Origin: Pseudomonas sp. AFG_SD02_1510_Pfu_092
GTDB lineage: Bacteria; Pseudomonadota; Gammaproteobacteria; Pseudomonadales; Pseudomonadaceae
NCBI RefSeq assembly: GCF_003331055.1
Contig: NZ_PUQD01000059.1
Location: 1 to 33,245 of the forward strand
DNA: 33,245 bases
Reading direction: 5' to 3'
Position 1 is the first letter of the stretch. Each line of letters begins with the position of its first letter. Under the pieces are notes generated by a model. That model saw nothing but the letters and a program-made list of their open reading frames with translations. It was not told where the DNA came from and did not search any database. Position numbers and translations under genes: made by a program. Shown piece after piece: positions 1 to 9,867 of the stretch.

Positions 1-52
1 TCGCCGATGGTAGTGTGGGGTTTCCCCATGTGAGAGTAGGTCATCGTCAAGA
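1..52 (+). rRNA. rrf: 5S ribosomal RNA, 3' end only (partial)
   Basis: The first ~52 bases match the 3' part of Pseudomonas 5S rRNA as I remember it: GATGGTAGTGTGGGGTTTCC, then a GAGAGTAGGTCATCGTCAAG end. The 5' part lies off the window. A terminator follows directly. Starting inside an rRNA gene is typical of a contig broken at a repeated rRNA operon. The exact 3' end could shift by one or two bases. Confidence 0.9.
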
Positions 53-62
53 TTCATTTCGC

Positions 63-102
63 AAAACCCCTATCTGCACATGCAGGTAGGGGTTTTGTCT
101 TT
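63..102 (+). terminator. rRNA operon intrinsic terminator
   Basis: A 16-base arm beginning AAAACCCCTA (63-78) pairs with an arm ending TAGGGGTTTT (81-96), with one T-G mismatch and a two-base loop. The T-rich stretch TTTTGTCTTT follows. It sits about 10 bases after the 5S rRNA end, so it should terminate the rRNA operon. Confidence 0.88.
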
Positions 103-124
103 GTGCCGCAAAAAAGCAGCCCCC

Positions 125-162
125 CTGTGGGAGCGGGCAAGCCCGCGAAGCAGGCGACGCGG
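125..162 (+). repeat. REP element (P. putida type), single copy
   Basis: Starts CTGTGGGAGCGGGC and continues AAGCCCGCGAAGCAGGCGAC. The GCGGGC/GCCCGC core forms the usual short hairpin. The same core recurs in many intergenic gaps of this window. It lies between the rRNA terminator and recC. Confidence 0.85.
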
Positions 163-238
163 TAGAGGGCATTCGGCCCTTTCATATCCACGTGATATCG
201 TTCCCCCTCAGCCACCCGCGCCTGTCAGAGACTGCCCG

Positions 239-3200
239 ATGCTCAACACCACCCACCTCCACCCCGGCTTCATGATCGTCCACGGCAACCGCCTCGACGA
301 CTTGCGCAGCCTGGTGGTGAGCTGGATGCGTCGCTACTCTCTGGCGCCGCTGGAAAACGAAATAGCCCTGGTGCAGAGCAACGGTATTGCTCAATGGCTC
401 AAGCTGGCCCTGGCCGAAGACCCTCAAGACGATGACCAGGGCGGTTGCGGCATCGCTGCTGCCATTGATGTGCAGCTGCCAGGCAGCTTCATGTGGCAGC
501 TGTACCGCAGCGTGCTGGGCCGTGACGAAATCCCCGAAGTCTCCCTGCTAGACAAGGCACCGCTGACCTGGCGCCTGATGCGCCTGCTCCCCGCCTTGAT
601 CGAGCGCCCGCATTTCGAGCCGCTGCGGCGCTTTCTTACCGACGACAGCGACCTGCGCAAGCGCTACCAGCTCGCCGAGCGCCTGGCCGACCTGTTCGAC
701 CAATACCAGGTCTACCGCGCCGACTGGCTCAAGGACTGGGCCGCTGGCGAGCACATCCTCAACACTGCCCGCGGTGAGCGCAAAGCGTTGCCCCCAGGCA
801 ACCGCTGGCAGGCGGAGCTATGGCGCGCACTGTTGGAAGATGTTGGCGAGCAAGGCATGGCGCAGAGCCGAGCCGGGGTGCATCAACGTTTCATCGAGCG
901 CATCAACAGCCTCGAGCAGGCCCCGGCAGGGTTGCCGGCGCGGGTCATCGTGTTCGGCATTTCCTCGCTGCCAGCCCAGGCCCTCGAGGCACTGGCCGGC
1001 CTGGCACGCTTCAGCCAGGTGCTGTTGTGCGTGCACAACCCCTGCCGCCACCACTGGGCAGATATCGTTGCCGACAAGGACCTGCTGCGCCACCAGTACA
1101 AGCGTCAGCAGCGCAAGCAAGGCATGCCCCTGCAGCTGGATGACCAGTCGCTGCACCAGCATGCCCATCCCTTGCTCGCCGCATGGGGCAAACAAGGCCG
1201 CGACTACATCAACCTGCTCGACAGCTATGACGACCCCGGCAGTTACCAGGGGGTGTTCAGCGATGGCCGTATCGACCTGTTCACTGACGGCTCGCCCACC
1301 AAGCTGCTGAGCCAGCTGCAAGACGACATCCTCGAACTGCGTCCGCTCGCCGAAACCCGTGAACTGTGGCCTCCAGTCGACCCGGCGAACGATCGCTCGG
1401 TCCGCTTCCACATTGCCCACAGCCCGCAGCGTGAAGTGGAGATTCTTCACGACCAGTTGCTGGCCCGCTTCAGCGCCGACCCCACCTTGCGGCCTCGCGA
1501 CGTGATCGTCATGCTACCGGCCATCGACACCTATGCACCGCATATCCGCGCCGTATTCGGCCAGTTGCAGCGCAGCGATCCGCGTTACATTCCGTTCACC
1601 CTGACCGACCAGGGCCAGCGTGGTCGCGAGCCCTTGCTGATTGCCCTCGAACACTTGCTCAAGCTGCCGGACAGCCGCTTTGCGGTCAGCGAGGTGCTCG
1701 ACCTGCTGGATGTGCCGGCAGTCCGCGCCCGTTTCGGCATTCGCGAAAACGACCTGCCCACGCTGCACCGCTGGATCGAGGGCGCCGGCATCCGCTGGGG
1801 CCTCGATGCCGAGCAGCGGGCAACACTGGGCTTGCCCGCAGGCCTTGAACAGAACAGCTGGCGGTTCGGCCTGCGGCGCATGCTGCTGGGTTATGCCGTT
1901 GGCGTTGGCGAGGCCTGTGACGGCATCGAACCCTATGATGAAATCGGCGGCCTGGACGCCGCGTTGATCGGCCCGCTGGTGGCCTTGCTCGACGCCCTCG
2001 ATGTGGCCAGCCAGGCCCTGTCCGAGCCTGCCACCGTCAGCCAGTGGGGCGAGCGCCTGCACGCCTTGCTGCAGGTATTCTTCCTGGCCGAGGGCGAGCA
2101 CGACGAATTTTTGCTGATGCAGTTGCAGGACCTGCGCGATAGCTGGTTGGAAGTGTGCGAGACGGTCGGTCTGCAAGACCCGTTGCCGCTGACCGTGGTG
2201 CGCGAAGCCTGGCTGTCGGGCCTTGACCAGGGCAAGCTGTCGCAACGCTTCCTGGCCGGCTCGGTGAATTTCTGCACGCTCATGCCGATGCGCGCCATCC
2301 CGTTCCGGGTGGTCTGCCTGCTGGGCATGAACGATGGCGATTACCCCCGCGCCCAGCAGCCGCTGGACTTCGACCTGATGGCCAGTGACTACCGCCCCGG
2401 TGACCGCTCGCGTCGCGAGGATGACCGTTACCTGCTGCTCGAAGCGCTGCTGTCGGCCCGCGACCAGCTGTATGTCAGCTGGGTCGGGCGCAGTATCCGC
2501 GACAACAGCGAACGCCCGGCCTCGGTGCTGATTGGCCAGTTGCGCGATCATCTTGCCGCTGGCTGGCAGCTGGCAGGTGCCAGCCAGGGGCATCCGGCAG
2601 CAGCGGGCGAACAACTGTTGCATGCGTTGACCCAGGAGCATCCGCTGCAACCGTTCAGCCCGCGCTACTTCGAGAAAGGCAGCCCGCTGTTCAGCTTCGC
2701 TCACGAATGGCAGGTGTTGCACCAGCAGGGCGAGCAGGACGGGCAGGGCGAGCCCGGCCTGCCGCCTTACCAGAATGATGAGGCGCTGAGCCTGGCACAA
2801 CTGAATGACTTCCTGCGCCACCCGGTGCGGCACTTCTTCAGCCAGCGCCTGAAGGTGTACTTCGAAGCACTGGAGGCGCCGACCCCGGACGAAGAACCCT
2901 TTGTCCTCGACAACCTGCAACGCTACGGCGCCAGTGAAAGCCTGCTCGCCGCAGCGCTGGCCGACCCGGACAATGCCGACCAGGCCCTGCAGGCCCAGGC
3001 CCGGCGTCTGCAGGCTTGTGGCGTGTTGCCACTGGCCGGTTTCGGTGAACTGCTGCAGCGTGAGCTGATCGAGCCGCTGCCAGACCTGCTGCAACGCCAC
3101 CGCCAGTTATTGCAGCGCTGGCCACAGCTGGTCGAGGGGGCATTGCCGGTACATTTCGAGCACGGCCCGCACCGCCTCGAAGGCTGGTTGGGCCGGGTGT

Positions 3201-3721
3201 TCCAGGCGCAGGACCAGAGCCTGCTCAGCATCACCACCGTGCCCAACACCATCAGCGCCGGGCGTAACGCGCTCAAGTGGCACCGCCTGATCGCGCCCTG
3301 GGTCACCCACCTGGCCGCCTGCGCAGCGGGTTACCCCTACAACAGCGCGCTGGTGGCCAGCGATCTGACCTTGCTGCTTGCGCCATTGCCGCAAGCGCAG
3401 TCGGCGCAACTGCTCGGCGAACTGCTGGTGGCCCGTCAGGCGGCGATGAACGCACCGCTGCCGGTGGCGGCCAAGACGGCGTTTGCCTGGCTGGCCCAGG
3501 ACGATGCCGACAAGGCCTTGGCTGCCGCGGCCCGTGCCTATGAAGGCGACGAGCGCACCAGCTTTGGCGAGCGCAGCGAAAGCATCGCCCTGGCCCGGCA
3601 GTTCCGTGACTTTGCCGCGCTCACCGCAGATGAAACCTTTGAAGGCTGGTGCGAAGCCTTGTACCGCCCCTTGTTCAACGCCCCGTGGCAGACCCTGGGC
3701 AACCCGGAGAAAGGCGCATGA
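239..3721 (+). CDS. recC: Exodeoxyribonuclease V (RecBCD) gamma subunit RecC
   Basis: RecC is the subunit of the RecBCD helicase-nuclease that scans for Chi and splits the DNA strands during double-strand break repair. The 1160-residue product has the usual family length. The N-terminal part (IVHGNRLDDLR, later PLENEIALVQSNGIAQWL) and the helicase-like core (DVIVMLPAID, GSVNFCTLMPMRAIPFRVVC, LLGMNDGDYPR) look like RecC; the C-terminal third corresponds to the inactive nuclease-like domain of the family. The frame stays open upstream to base 80, but that extension runs through a REP element, so I chose the ATG at 239 (MLNTTHLHPGF). The stop overlaps the recB start as ATGA, indicating translational coupling. 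recB and recD follow in the same operon. Confidence 0.95.
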   Translation: MLNTTHLHPGFMIVHGNRLDDLRSLVVSWMRRYSLAPLENEIALVQSNGIAQWLKLALAEDPQDDDQGGCGIAAAIDVQLPGSFMWQLYRSVLGRDEIPEVSLLDKAPLTWRLMRLLPALIERPHFEPLRRFLTDDSDLRKRYQLAERLADLFDQYQVYRADWLKDWAAGEHILNTARGERKALPPGNRWQAELWRALLEDVGEQGMAQSRAGVHQRFIERINSLEQAPAGLPARVIVFGISSLPAQALEALAGLARFSQVLLCVHNPCRHHWADIVADKDLLRHQYKRQQRKQGMPLQLDDQSLHQHAHPLLAAWGKQGRDYINLLDSYDDPGSYQGVFSDGRIDLFTDGSPTKLLSQLQDDILELRPLAETRELWPPVDPANDRSVRFHIAHSPQREVEILHDQLLARFSADPTLRPRDVIVMLPAIDTYAPHIRAVFGQLQRSDPRYIPFTLTDQGQRGREPLLIALEHLLKLPDSRFAVSEVLDLLDVPAVRARFGIRENDLPTLHRWIEGAGIRWGLDAEQRATLGLPAGLEQNSWRFGLRRMLLGYAVGVGEACDGIEPYDEIGGLDAALIGPLVALLDALDVASQALSEPATVSQWGERLHALLQVFFLAEGEHDEFLLMQLQDLRDSWLEVCETVGLQDPLPLTVVREAWLSGLDQGKLSQRFLAGSVNFCTLMPMRAIPFRVVCLLGMNDGDYPRAQQPLDFDLMASDYRPGDRSRREDDRYLLLEALLSARDQLYVSWVGRSIRDNSERPASVLIGQLRDHLAAGWQLAGASQGHPAAAGEQLLHALTQEHPLQPFSPRYFEKGSPLFSFAHEWQVLHQQGEQDGQGEPGLPPYQNDEALSLAQLNDFLRHPVRHFFSQRLKVYFEALEAPTPDEEPFVLDNLQRYGASESLLAAALADPDNADQALQAQARRLQACGVLPLAGFGELLQRELIEPLPDLLQRHRQLLQRWPQLVEGALPVHFEHGPHRLEGWLGRVFQAQDQSLLSITTVPNTISAGRNALKWHRLIAPWVTHLAACAAGYPYNSALVASDLTLLLAPLPQAQSAQLLGELLVARQAAMNAPLPVAAKTAFAWLAQDDADKALAAAARAYEGDERTSFGERSESIALARQFRDFAALTADETFEGWCEALYRPLFNAPWQTLGNPEKGA

Positions 3722-6700
3722 CCCAGGCCCGTCCCCTGGCACTGAGTTTTCCCTTGCATGGCAGCCAGCTGATCGAGGCCAGCGCCGGCACAGGCAAGAC
3801 CTTCACCATTTCCGCGCTGTACCTGCGCCTGATCCTCGGGCACGGCGGCGAGCACGGCTTCGGCCGCGAGCTGCTGCCACCGCAGATTCTCGTGGTGACC
3901 TTCACCGACGCCGCCACCAAGGAACTGCGCGAACGTATCCGCGCCCGCCTGGCCGAAGCCGCGCGCTTTTTCCGTGGCGAACTGCAGGTGGCCGACCCGT
4001 TGCTGCAGCAGCTGCGAGACGACTACCCGGAAGAGGCCTGGCCGCGCTGTGCCGGACGCCTGGAAATCGCCGTGCAGTGGATGGACGAGGCGGCGGTGTC
4101 GACCATCCATGGCTGGTGCCAGCGCATGCTGCGCGAGCATGCCTTCGACAGCGGCAGCCTGTTCACCCAAACCCTGGAAACTGACCACAGCGAGCTGCTG
4201 GGCCAAGTCATGCGCGATTACTGGCGGCGCTTCTGCTACGGCATGCAGGGCGATGCGCTGGCCTGGGTGCGCGCCCACTGGGGCAGCCCTGCTGCTCTGC
4301 TGCCGCGAATTCGCCCGCTGTTCGGCCGTGTGCGTGCCCAACAGGATGGGCCAGAGCCGGCCGAATTGATCCAGGCATCGCTGCAACAACGTCGCGAGCA
4401 GTTGGCTCGGCTCAAGGCGCCGTGGGCGCAGTGGGCCGAGCAACTGCGGCAGCTCTGCCATGAGGCGGTGGCTGCCAAGCAGGTCGACGGTCGCAAGATG
4501 CGGGCGCAGTATTTCGAGCCTTGGTGCGACAAACTCTGTGCCTGGGCCACTGATGAGCAGCTGGTGGAGCTCGAACTGGGCACTGGCTTCACCCGCCTGA
4601 CCCCGGCGGGTATGGCCGACGCCTGGAAGGGCGAGCCGCCCGCACACCCGGCCCTCGATGCCATGCAGAACCTGCAGCAACAATTGCAGGCCCTCGACAG
4701 CCCGGATGCGCCTTTGCTCGAACATGCCGCCAACTGGGTGTCGGCGCGCTTTGAAATGGAGAAGCGCCGGCGTGCGGAAATGGGCTTCGACGACATGCTG
4801 CTGCGCCTGCAGCACGCGCTGGCCAGCGAAGCCGGCGAGCGCCTGGCCGGGTTGATCCGCGAGCAGTTCCCGGTGGCCCTGATCGACGAGTTCCAGGACA
4901 CCGACCCGGTGCAGTACGGCATCTTCGAGCGCATCTACCAGATCAGCGAAAACCGCGCGGAAACCGGCCTGTTCATGATCGGTGACCCCAAGCAGGCGAT
5001 CTACGCCTTCCGTGGTGCCGACATCTACACCTACCTCGCTGCCCGGCGCGCCACCCACGACCGCCTGCACAGCCTGGACACCAACTACCGCTCCAGCAAA
5101 GCCATGGTGGCCGCAGTCAACCAAGTGTTCCTGCAGGCCGAAGCGCGGGAGACGGGGCGTGGGGCGTTCCTGTTCCGTGCGGCCGATGGCAACCCGCTGC
5201 CGTTCATCGAGGTCCATGCCAAAGGCCGCGGCGAACAATTGTTGATCGACGGCGAACCTTGCGCGGCGCTGCAGTGCTGGCAGCTGGAAAGCGAAGAGCC
5301 GGTTTCCGGCAGTGTCTACCGCCAGCAGCTGGCCGCCAGTTGTGCCAGCCATATCGTCGCCTTGCTCAATGGCGGCCAGCAAGGCAGCGCAGGTTTTCGC
5401 AACGCGGATGGCGAACTGCGGCCGTGCCTGCCCTCGGACATCGCCATTCTGGTTCGCGATGGCCATGAGGCGCAGATGATCCGCACCGAACTGGCCGCGC
5501 GTGAGGTACGCAGCGTGTATCTGTCCGACAAGGACTCGGTGTTCGCCGCCCAGGAAGCCCACGACCTGCTGGCCTGGCTCAAGGCCTGCGCCGAACCCGA
5601 CTCGGAACGCCTGCTCAAGGCCGCCCTGGCCAGCCTCACCCTCGGCCTCTCGCTGGCTGCGCTGGATCGCCTGAACCAGGACGAGCGGGTCTGGGAAGAC
5701 TGGGTCATGCGGTTTCGTCGTTACCGTGACATCTGGCAGCGCCAGGGCGTGCTGCCGATGTTGCGCCACCTGCTGCATGACTTCCAGCTGCCGCGCACGC
5801 TGATCCGCCGCAGCGATGGCGAGCGGGTGCTGACCAACCTGCTGCACCTGGCCGAGCTGTTGCAACAGGCCGCCGGTGAGCTGGATGGCGAACAGGCGCT
5901 GATCCGTCACCTGGGCGAACACCTGGCCAGTTCCGGCCAGGCCGGCGAAGAGCAGATCCTGCGTCTGGAAAGCGACGAGCAGCTGGTGAAAGTGGTGACC
6001 ATCCACAAGTCCAAGGGCCTGGAATACCCCTTGGTCTATCTGCCGTTCATCTGCACCAGCAAACCGGTCGATGGCAGCCGCCTGCCGCTGGCCTGGCATG
6101 ACAGCGAGGGTAACGCCCACCTCACGCTGACACCGGACCAGGCGCAGATCGAGCGCGCCGACGACGAGCGCCTGGCCGAAGACCTGCGCCTGCTCTACGT
6201 GGCCCTGACCCGCGCGCAACATGCCTGCTGGCTGGGGGTCGCCGACCTCAAGCGTGGCAACCAGAAGAGTTCGCAGCTGCACCGCTCGGCGTTCGGCTAC
6301 CTGTTGGGTGGCGGGCAGGCCTTGCCGAGCTCGCCGCAACTAGCGCACTGGTTGCAGGCCTTGGCTGCAACCTGCCCGCACATCAGCTGCCCGGGGCTGC
6401 CGCAGGCTGATGAACAGCTGTATCGCATGCCCCACGCCGACCGCGAGCTGCTGCCAGCCCGCAAGCCGCGCCGTGCTGCGGGGGCCGAGCACTGGTGGAT
6501 CGCCTCGTACAGTGCCCTGCGCGTCGGCGACCAGACCCTCGGTGCCGACAGCTCCCAGGCCCAGCAGTTGCTGGACGATGAACTGGCCGATACCCAGGTG
6601 CTGCGCGAGGTCCCGGCCGACAGTGGCGATATCCATCGCTTCCCGCGCGGGCCCAATCCCGGCACCTTCCTGCATGGTTTGCTGGAGTGGGTTGGCCGCG

Positions 6701-7395
6701 AGGGCTTCAGCCAGGTCAGTGGCAATGCGCAGCTGATCGAGCGAACCGTTGGCCAGCGCTGCAATCGCCGTGACTGGACCGGCTGGATTCCCACCCTGAC
6801 CCACTGGCTGCAGCGCCTGCTCGACGAAGCCTTGCCGTTGCCGGGCGATGGCGCCAGCGTCACCCTCGGGCAGCTGCGCCACTACCAGATCGAAATGGAA
6901 TTCTGGTTCGCCAGCCACCAGGTCGATGCCGAACAGCTCGACCGCCTGGTGGCACGCCACACCCACCCCGGCCTTGCGCGCCCGGCGGCGCAGCCGACCG
7001 TGCTCAACGGCATGTTCAAAGGTTTCATCGACCTGGCCTTCGAGCTGGACGGGCGGTACTACGTGACCGACTACAAGTCCAACTGGCTGGGCCCAGACAT
7101 TCAGGCCTACGATGCCTCGGCCATGGAAAAGGCCATCCTCGAACATCGCTACGACCTGCAATACGTGTTGTACCTGCTGGCCCTGCATCGCCAGTTGCGT
7201 GCCCGCCTGGCGGACTACGACTACGACCGTCATGTCGGTGGCGCCCTGTTCATCTTCCTGCGAGGCGCCAGCAGCAGCGGCCACGGCGTGTATCACGCCA
7301 AGCCACCGCGTGAGCTGATCGAGCGCCTCGATGCGCTGTTCCGTGGCGAGCACCCGCCGGCGCAGCAGGACCTGTTTGCCGGAGTTGCGCCATGA
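3718..7395 (+). CDS. recB: Exodeoxyribonuclease V (RecBCD) beta subunit RecB
   Basis: RecB is the 3'-5' superfamily 1 helicase and the only nuclease of RecBCD. The product has 1225 residues. Visible motifs are Walker A ASAGTGKT (about 21-28), Walker B DEFQDTDP (from residue 390), the SF1 motifs GDPKQAIYAFRGAD and TIHKSKGLEYP, LLYVALTRAQ, and the C-terminal nuclease motif DYKSN (D1118, K1120), equivalent to the catalytic Asp and Lys of E. coli RecB. The frame is open upstream inside recC, but the ATG at 3718 gives the ATGA overlap with recC and the normal start MTQARPLALSFPL. It overlaps recD the same way. All motifs needed for an active enzyme are present. Confidence 0.96.
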   Translation: MTQARPLALSFPLHGSQLIEASAGTGKTFTISALYLRLILGHGGEHGFGRELLPPQILVVTFTDAATKELRERIRARLAEAARFFRGELQVADPLLQQLRDDYPEEAWPRCAGRLEIAVQWMDEAAVSTIHGWCQRMLREHAFDSGSLFTQTLETDHSELLGQVMRDYWRRFCYGMQGDALAWVRAHWGSPAALLPRIRPLFGRVRAQQDGPEPAELIQASLQQRREQLARLKAPWAQWAEQLRQLCHEAVAAKQVDGRKMRAQYFEPWCDKLCAWATDEQLVELELGTGFTRLTPAGMADAWKGEPPAHPALDAMQNLQQQLQALDSPDAPLLEHAANWVSARFEMEKRRRAEMGFDDMLLRLQHALASEAGERLAGLIREQFPVALIDEFQDTDPVQYGIFERIYQISENRAETGLFMIGDPKQAIYAFRGADIYTYLAARRATHDRLHSLDTNYRSSKAMVAAVNQVFLQAEARETGRGAFLFRAADGNPLPFIEVHAKGRGEQLLIDGEPCAALQCWQLESEEPVSGSVYRQQLAASCASHIVALLNGGQQGSAGFRNADGELRPCLPSDIAILVRDGHEAQMIRTELAAREVRSVYLSDKDSVFAAQEAHDLLAWLKACAEPDSERLLKAALASLTLGLSLAALDRLNQDERVWEDWVMRFRRYRDIWQRQGVLPMLRHLLHDFQLPRTLIRRSDGERVLTNLLHLAELLQQAAGELDGEQALIRHLGEHLASSGQAGEEQILRLESDEQLVKVVTIHKSKGLEYPLVYLPFICTSKPVDGSRLPLAWHDSEGNAHLTLTPDQAQIERADDERLAEDLRLLYVALTRAQHACWLGVADLKRGNQKSSQLHRSAFGYLLGGGQALPSSPQLAHWLQALAATCPHISCPGLPQADEQLYRMPHADRELLPARKPRRAAGAEHWWIASYSALRVGDQTLGADSSQAQQLLDDELADTQVLREVPADSGDIHRFPRGPNPGTFLHGLLEWVGREGFSQVSGNAQLIERTVGQRCNRRDWTGWIPTLTHWLQRLLDEALPLPGDGASVTLGQLRHYQIEMEFWFASHQVDAEQLDRLVARHTHPGLARPAAQPTVLNGMFKGFIDLAFELDGRYYVTDYKSNWLGPDIQAYDASAMEKAILEHRYDLQYVLYLLALHRQLRARLADYDYDRHVGGALFIFLRGASSSGHGVYHAKPPRELIERLDALFRGEHPPAQQDLFAGVAP

Positions 7396-9476
7396 GCCAT
7401 GATCGGAGCCGAACCCTCGTCGACCTGTTGCCCACCCCGCTGCACGCCGAGCACCTGCTGGCCCTGGCGCCACAGCATGACAGCGGCGACCTGCTGCAAC
7501 TGCTCGACCGCTGGGTGGAGCGCGGCTGGCTGCGGGCCCTGGACCGCGCGTTCGTGTCGTTCCTGGAGGAGCGCGCCCCCGCTAGCGACCCCCTGCTATT
7601 GCTTGCCGCTGCCCTGGCCAGCCATCAGCTGGGGCACGGCCATGTCTGCCTGGACCTGCAGCAAACCCTGGCCGAGCCCGATTTCGCCCTGTCGTTGCCA
7701 CCGGAAGGCGATGCCCTGAGCGGCCCTTTGCTGCTGCCCTCGCAACTGCTGGCCAACCTGGGCCTGAGTGCCTGGCGCCAACGCATCGCCGCCAGCCCGC
7801 TGGTGGCCGCTGCCGATACCCCGGGCCAGCAGGCGCGGCCACTGGTGCTCAGTGGCCAACGCCTGTATTTGCGCCGTTACTGGAGCTACGAGCGGCGCAT
7901 CGACCAGACCCTGCGCCAGCGTCTGAGCCAGGCTGAAGCGGCCCCGGCTGACCTGCCTGGCCGTCTGGCCCAGCTGTTCGACGGCGGCGCGCCGGCTGGC
8001 CAGGTCGACTGGCAGAAGCTCGCCTGCGCCCTGGCCACCCGCGCCGGTTTCAGCATCATCACCGGCGGCCCAGGCACCGGCAAGACCACCACCGTGGTAC
8101 GCCTGCTGGCCTTGCTGCAGGCGCCAGCGGTGGAGCAGGGCAGGCCGCTGCGCATCCGCCTGGCCGCGCCGACCGGCAAGGCGGCCGCGCGCCTGACCGA
8201 GTCCATCGGCCAGCAGGTCGAGCGTTTGCAGGTCAGCGCCGAGGTGCGCGGGCAAATCCCCAGCGAAGTCAGCACGGTTCACCGCCTGCTCGGCAGCCGC
8301 CCTGGCTCGCGGCATTTTCGCCACCATGCCGGCAACCCGTTGCCGCTGGATGTGCTGGTGGTCGACGAAGCCTCGATGATCGACCTGGAAATGATGGCCA
8401 ACCTGCTCGATGCCCTGCCGCCACGGGCACGCCTGGTGTTGCTGGGCGACAAGGACCAGCTGGCCTCGGTGGAGGCCGGCGCGGTGCTGGGCGACCTGTG
8501 CCGGGATGCCGAGGAGGGCTGTTATTCGCCCGCGACTCAGGCGTGGCTGGAACAGATCGGTGGCGAGTCGTTGGCCGGCAGCGGCCTCAAGACCGGCGAT
8601 GAACAGCGCAACCCGTTGGCCCAGCAGGTGGTGATGCTGCGTTTCTCGCGGCGTTTCGGCGAAGGCAGCGGCATCGGCCAGCTGGCCCGGCTGGTCAACC
8701 GTCAGGACTCCCACGCGGCGCGCAATCTGCTGGCCGCGCCGCCATCCGATGTGCACAGCCTGGTCCTCAAGCACGAACAGGATCGCGCCTTCGACCGCCT
8801 GCTGCTCGACGGCCTCGGCCGCAGTGACGGCCCGCAAGGTTACCGCAGCTACCTGCGAACCCTCGGGCGCTTCCGCCCGGCACTCGCGACCGCGTTCGAC
8901 GACCCGGCGTGGGAGCAATGGGCGAGCAAGGTGCTGCACGGCTTCGAGGACTTCCAGTTGCTGTGCGCGGTACGCCGGGGCGCCTGGGGGGTCGAGGGCC
9001 TCAATGAACGGGTGGCGCGGGTGCTGCACAATGCCGGGCTGATCGACAGCCAGCAGCCCTGGTACGAAGGGCGCCCGGTGCTGGTGACCCGCAACGACTA
9101 CGGCCTGGGCCTGATGAACGGTGACATCGGCATCGCCCTGCGCCTGCCCGATGAACGCGGCGAGCCCTTGCTGCGGGTAGCCTTCCCGCGTAACGACGGC
9201 AGTGGTGGCGTACGTTTCGTCCTGCCCAGCCGGCTGAACGAGGTGGAAACGGTATTCGCCATGACCGTGCACAAATCCCAGGGCTCGGAGTTCAGCCACA
9301 CCGCCTTGGTACTGCCGGATGCGCTGAACCCGGTGCTGACCAAGGAGCTGGTCTACACCGGCATCACCCGCGCCAAGCACTGCTTCAGCCTGGTCGAGCC
9401 ACGCCAGGGCATTTTCGAAGAAGCGGTGGCGCGCAAGGTGCGGCGGATTTCCGGGTTGATGCTGGAGCAGGTCTGA
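7392..9476 (+). CDS. recD: Exodeoxyribonuclease V (RecBCD) alpha subunit RecD
   Basis: RecD is the 5'-3' superfamily 1 helicase of RecBCD. The 694-residue product has Walker A GGPGTGKTTT (about 225-234), APTGKAAARL, Walker B VVDEASMID (about 323-331), LLGDKDQLASVEAGAVLGD, and the late motifs AMTVHKSQGSEF and VYTGITRAK. The ATG at 7392 overlaps the recB stop (ATGA), so all three subunits are probably made by coupled translation. A REP cluster starts about 26 bases after the stop and marks the end of the operon. A complete RecBCD implies Chi-regulated recombination, but the Chi sequence cannot be read from this window. Confidence 0.95.
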   Translation: MSHDRSRTLVDLLPTPLHAEHLLALAPQHDSGDLLQLLDRWVERGWLRALDRAFVSFLEERAPASDPLLLLAAALASHQLGHGHVCLDLQQTLAEPDFALSLPPEGDALSGPLLLPSQLLANLGLSAWRQRIAASPLVAAADTPGQQARPLVLSGQRLYLRRYWSYERRIDQTLRQRLSQAEAAPADLPGRLAQLFDGGAPAGQVDWQKLACALATRAGFSIITGGPGTGKTTTVVRLLALLQAPAVEQGRPLRIRLAAPTGKAAARLTESIGQQVERLQVSAEVRGQIPSEVSTVHRLLGSRPGSRHFRHHAGNPLPLDVLVVDEASMIDLEMMANLLDALPPRARLVLLGDKDQLASVEAGAVLGDLCRDAEEGCYSPATQAWLEQIGGESLAGSGLKTGDEQRNPLAQQVVMLRFSRRFGEGSGIGQLARLVNRQDSHAARNLLAAPPSDVHSLVLKHEQDRAFDRLLLDGLGRSDGPQGYRSYLRTLGRFRPALATAFDDPAWEQWASKVLHGFEDFQLLCAVRRGAWGVEGLNERVARVLHNAGLIDSQQPWYEGRPVLVTRNDYGLGLMNGDIGIALRLPDERGEPLLRVAFPRNDGSGGVRFVLPSRLNEVETVFAMTVHKSQGSEFSHTALVLPDALNPVLTKELVYTGITRAKHCFSLVEPRQGIFEEAVARKVRRISGLMLEQV

Positions 9477-9502
9477 CCTTGTAGTGAGCCGATAGGAGAT
9501 CC

Positions 9503-9592
9503 CCTGTGGGAGCGGGCGTGCCCGCGAACACGGGCGCAGCCCGTGCCAACCACCCCGGTGCCTGCTTCGCGGGCGCGCCCGCTCCCACAGGG
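9503..9592. repeat. Paired inverted REP elements (REPIN-like)
   Basis: The left arm CCTGTGGGAGCGGGCGTGCC is mirrored by the right arm GGCGCGCCCGCTCCCACAGG, so the two REP copies face each other and can fold into one long hairpin. It lies just after recD. Paired inverted REPs of this kind are called REPINs and are copied by RAYT transposases; none is encoded here. Confidence 0.85.
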
Positions 9593-9614
9593 ATCGCATT
9601 AGATCCGCGCCTTT

Positions 9615-9778
9615 CATAGAAGCGGGTTTACCCGCGAAGCAGGCGACTCGGTGACTGGCACCGGCTGCGCCGGTGATCGCCGGCAAGCCGGCTCCCACAG
9701 GTACAGCACCTGTCTTGAATCCAGCGCAGACGTTGTGGGAGCTGGCTTGCCTGCGATCGAGGGCGCAGCCCTCGCCAG
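9615..9778. repeat. Cluster of degenerate REP elements
   Basis: Three further REP-like pieces follow: AAGCGGGTTTACCCGCGAAG near 9620, GCCGGCAAGCCGGCTCCCAC near 9680-9699, and TTGTGGGAGCTGGCTTGCCT from 9733, the last followed by a GAGGGCGCAGCCCTC hairpin. They are variants of the same REP family. With the previous pair they fill most of the first half of the 628-base gap between recD and the next gene. Confidence 0.75.
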
Positions 9779-9867
9779 GGCCATCTGCCTGTAAGAAATT
9801 TCCGAACCTGAAGCCAATTGCTTTAGTTCAGCCCACTTGGCGAATTATCCTACACGCCAGTCAGAAG

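Noticed and set aside
80..238. N-terminal extension of RecC
   Set aside because: The extension translates the rRNA terminator and a REP element; the ATG at 239 gives the normal protein.
3538..6339. 933-codon minus-strand frame under recC and recB
   Set aside because: Antisense shadow of conserved recBCD coding sequence; composition is Gln/Ala/Val-rich without motifs.
7596..9698. 700-codon minus-strand frame under recD, running into the REP cluster
   Set aside because: Shadow of recD; its start would lie inside repeat DNA.
9503..9778. Possible CRISPR array because of repeated similar segments
   Set aside because: Repeats are inverted REP hairpins of varied length without regular spacers, and no cas genes are present.
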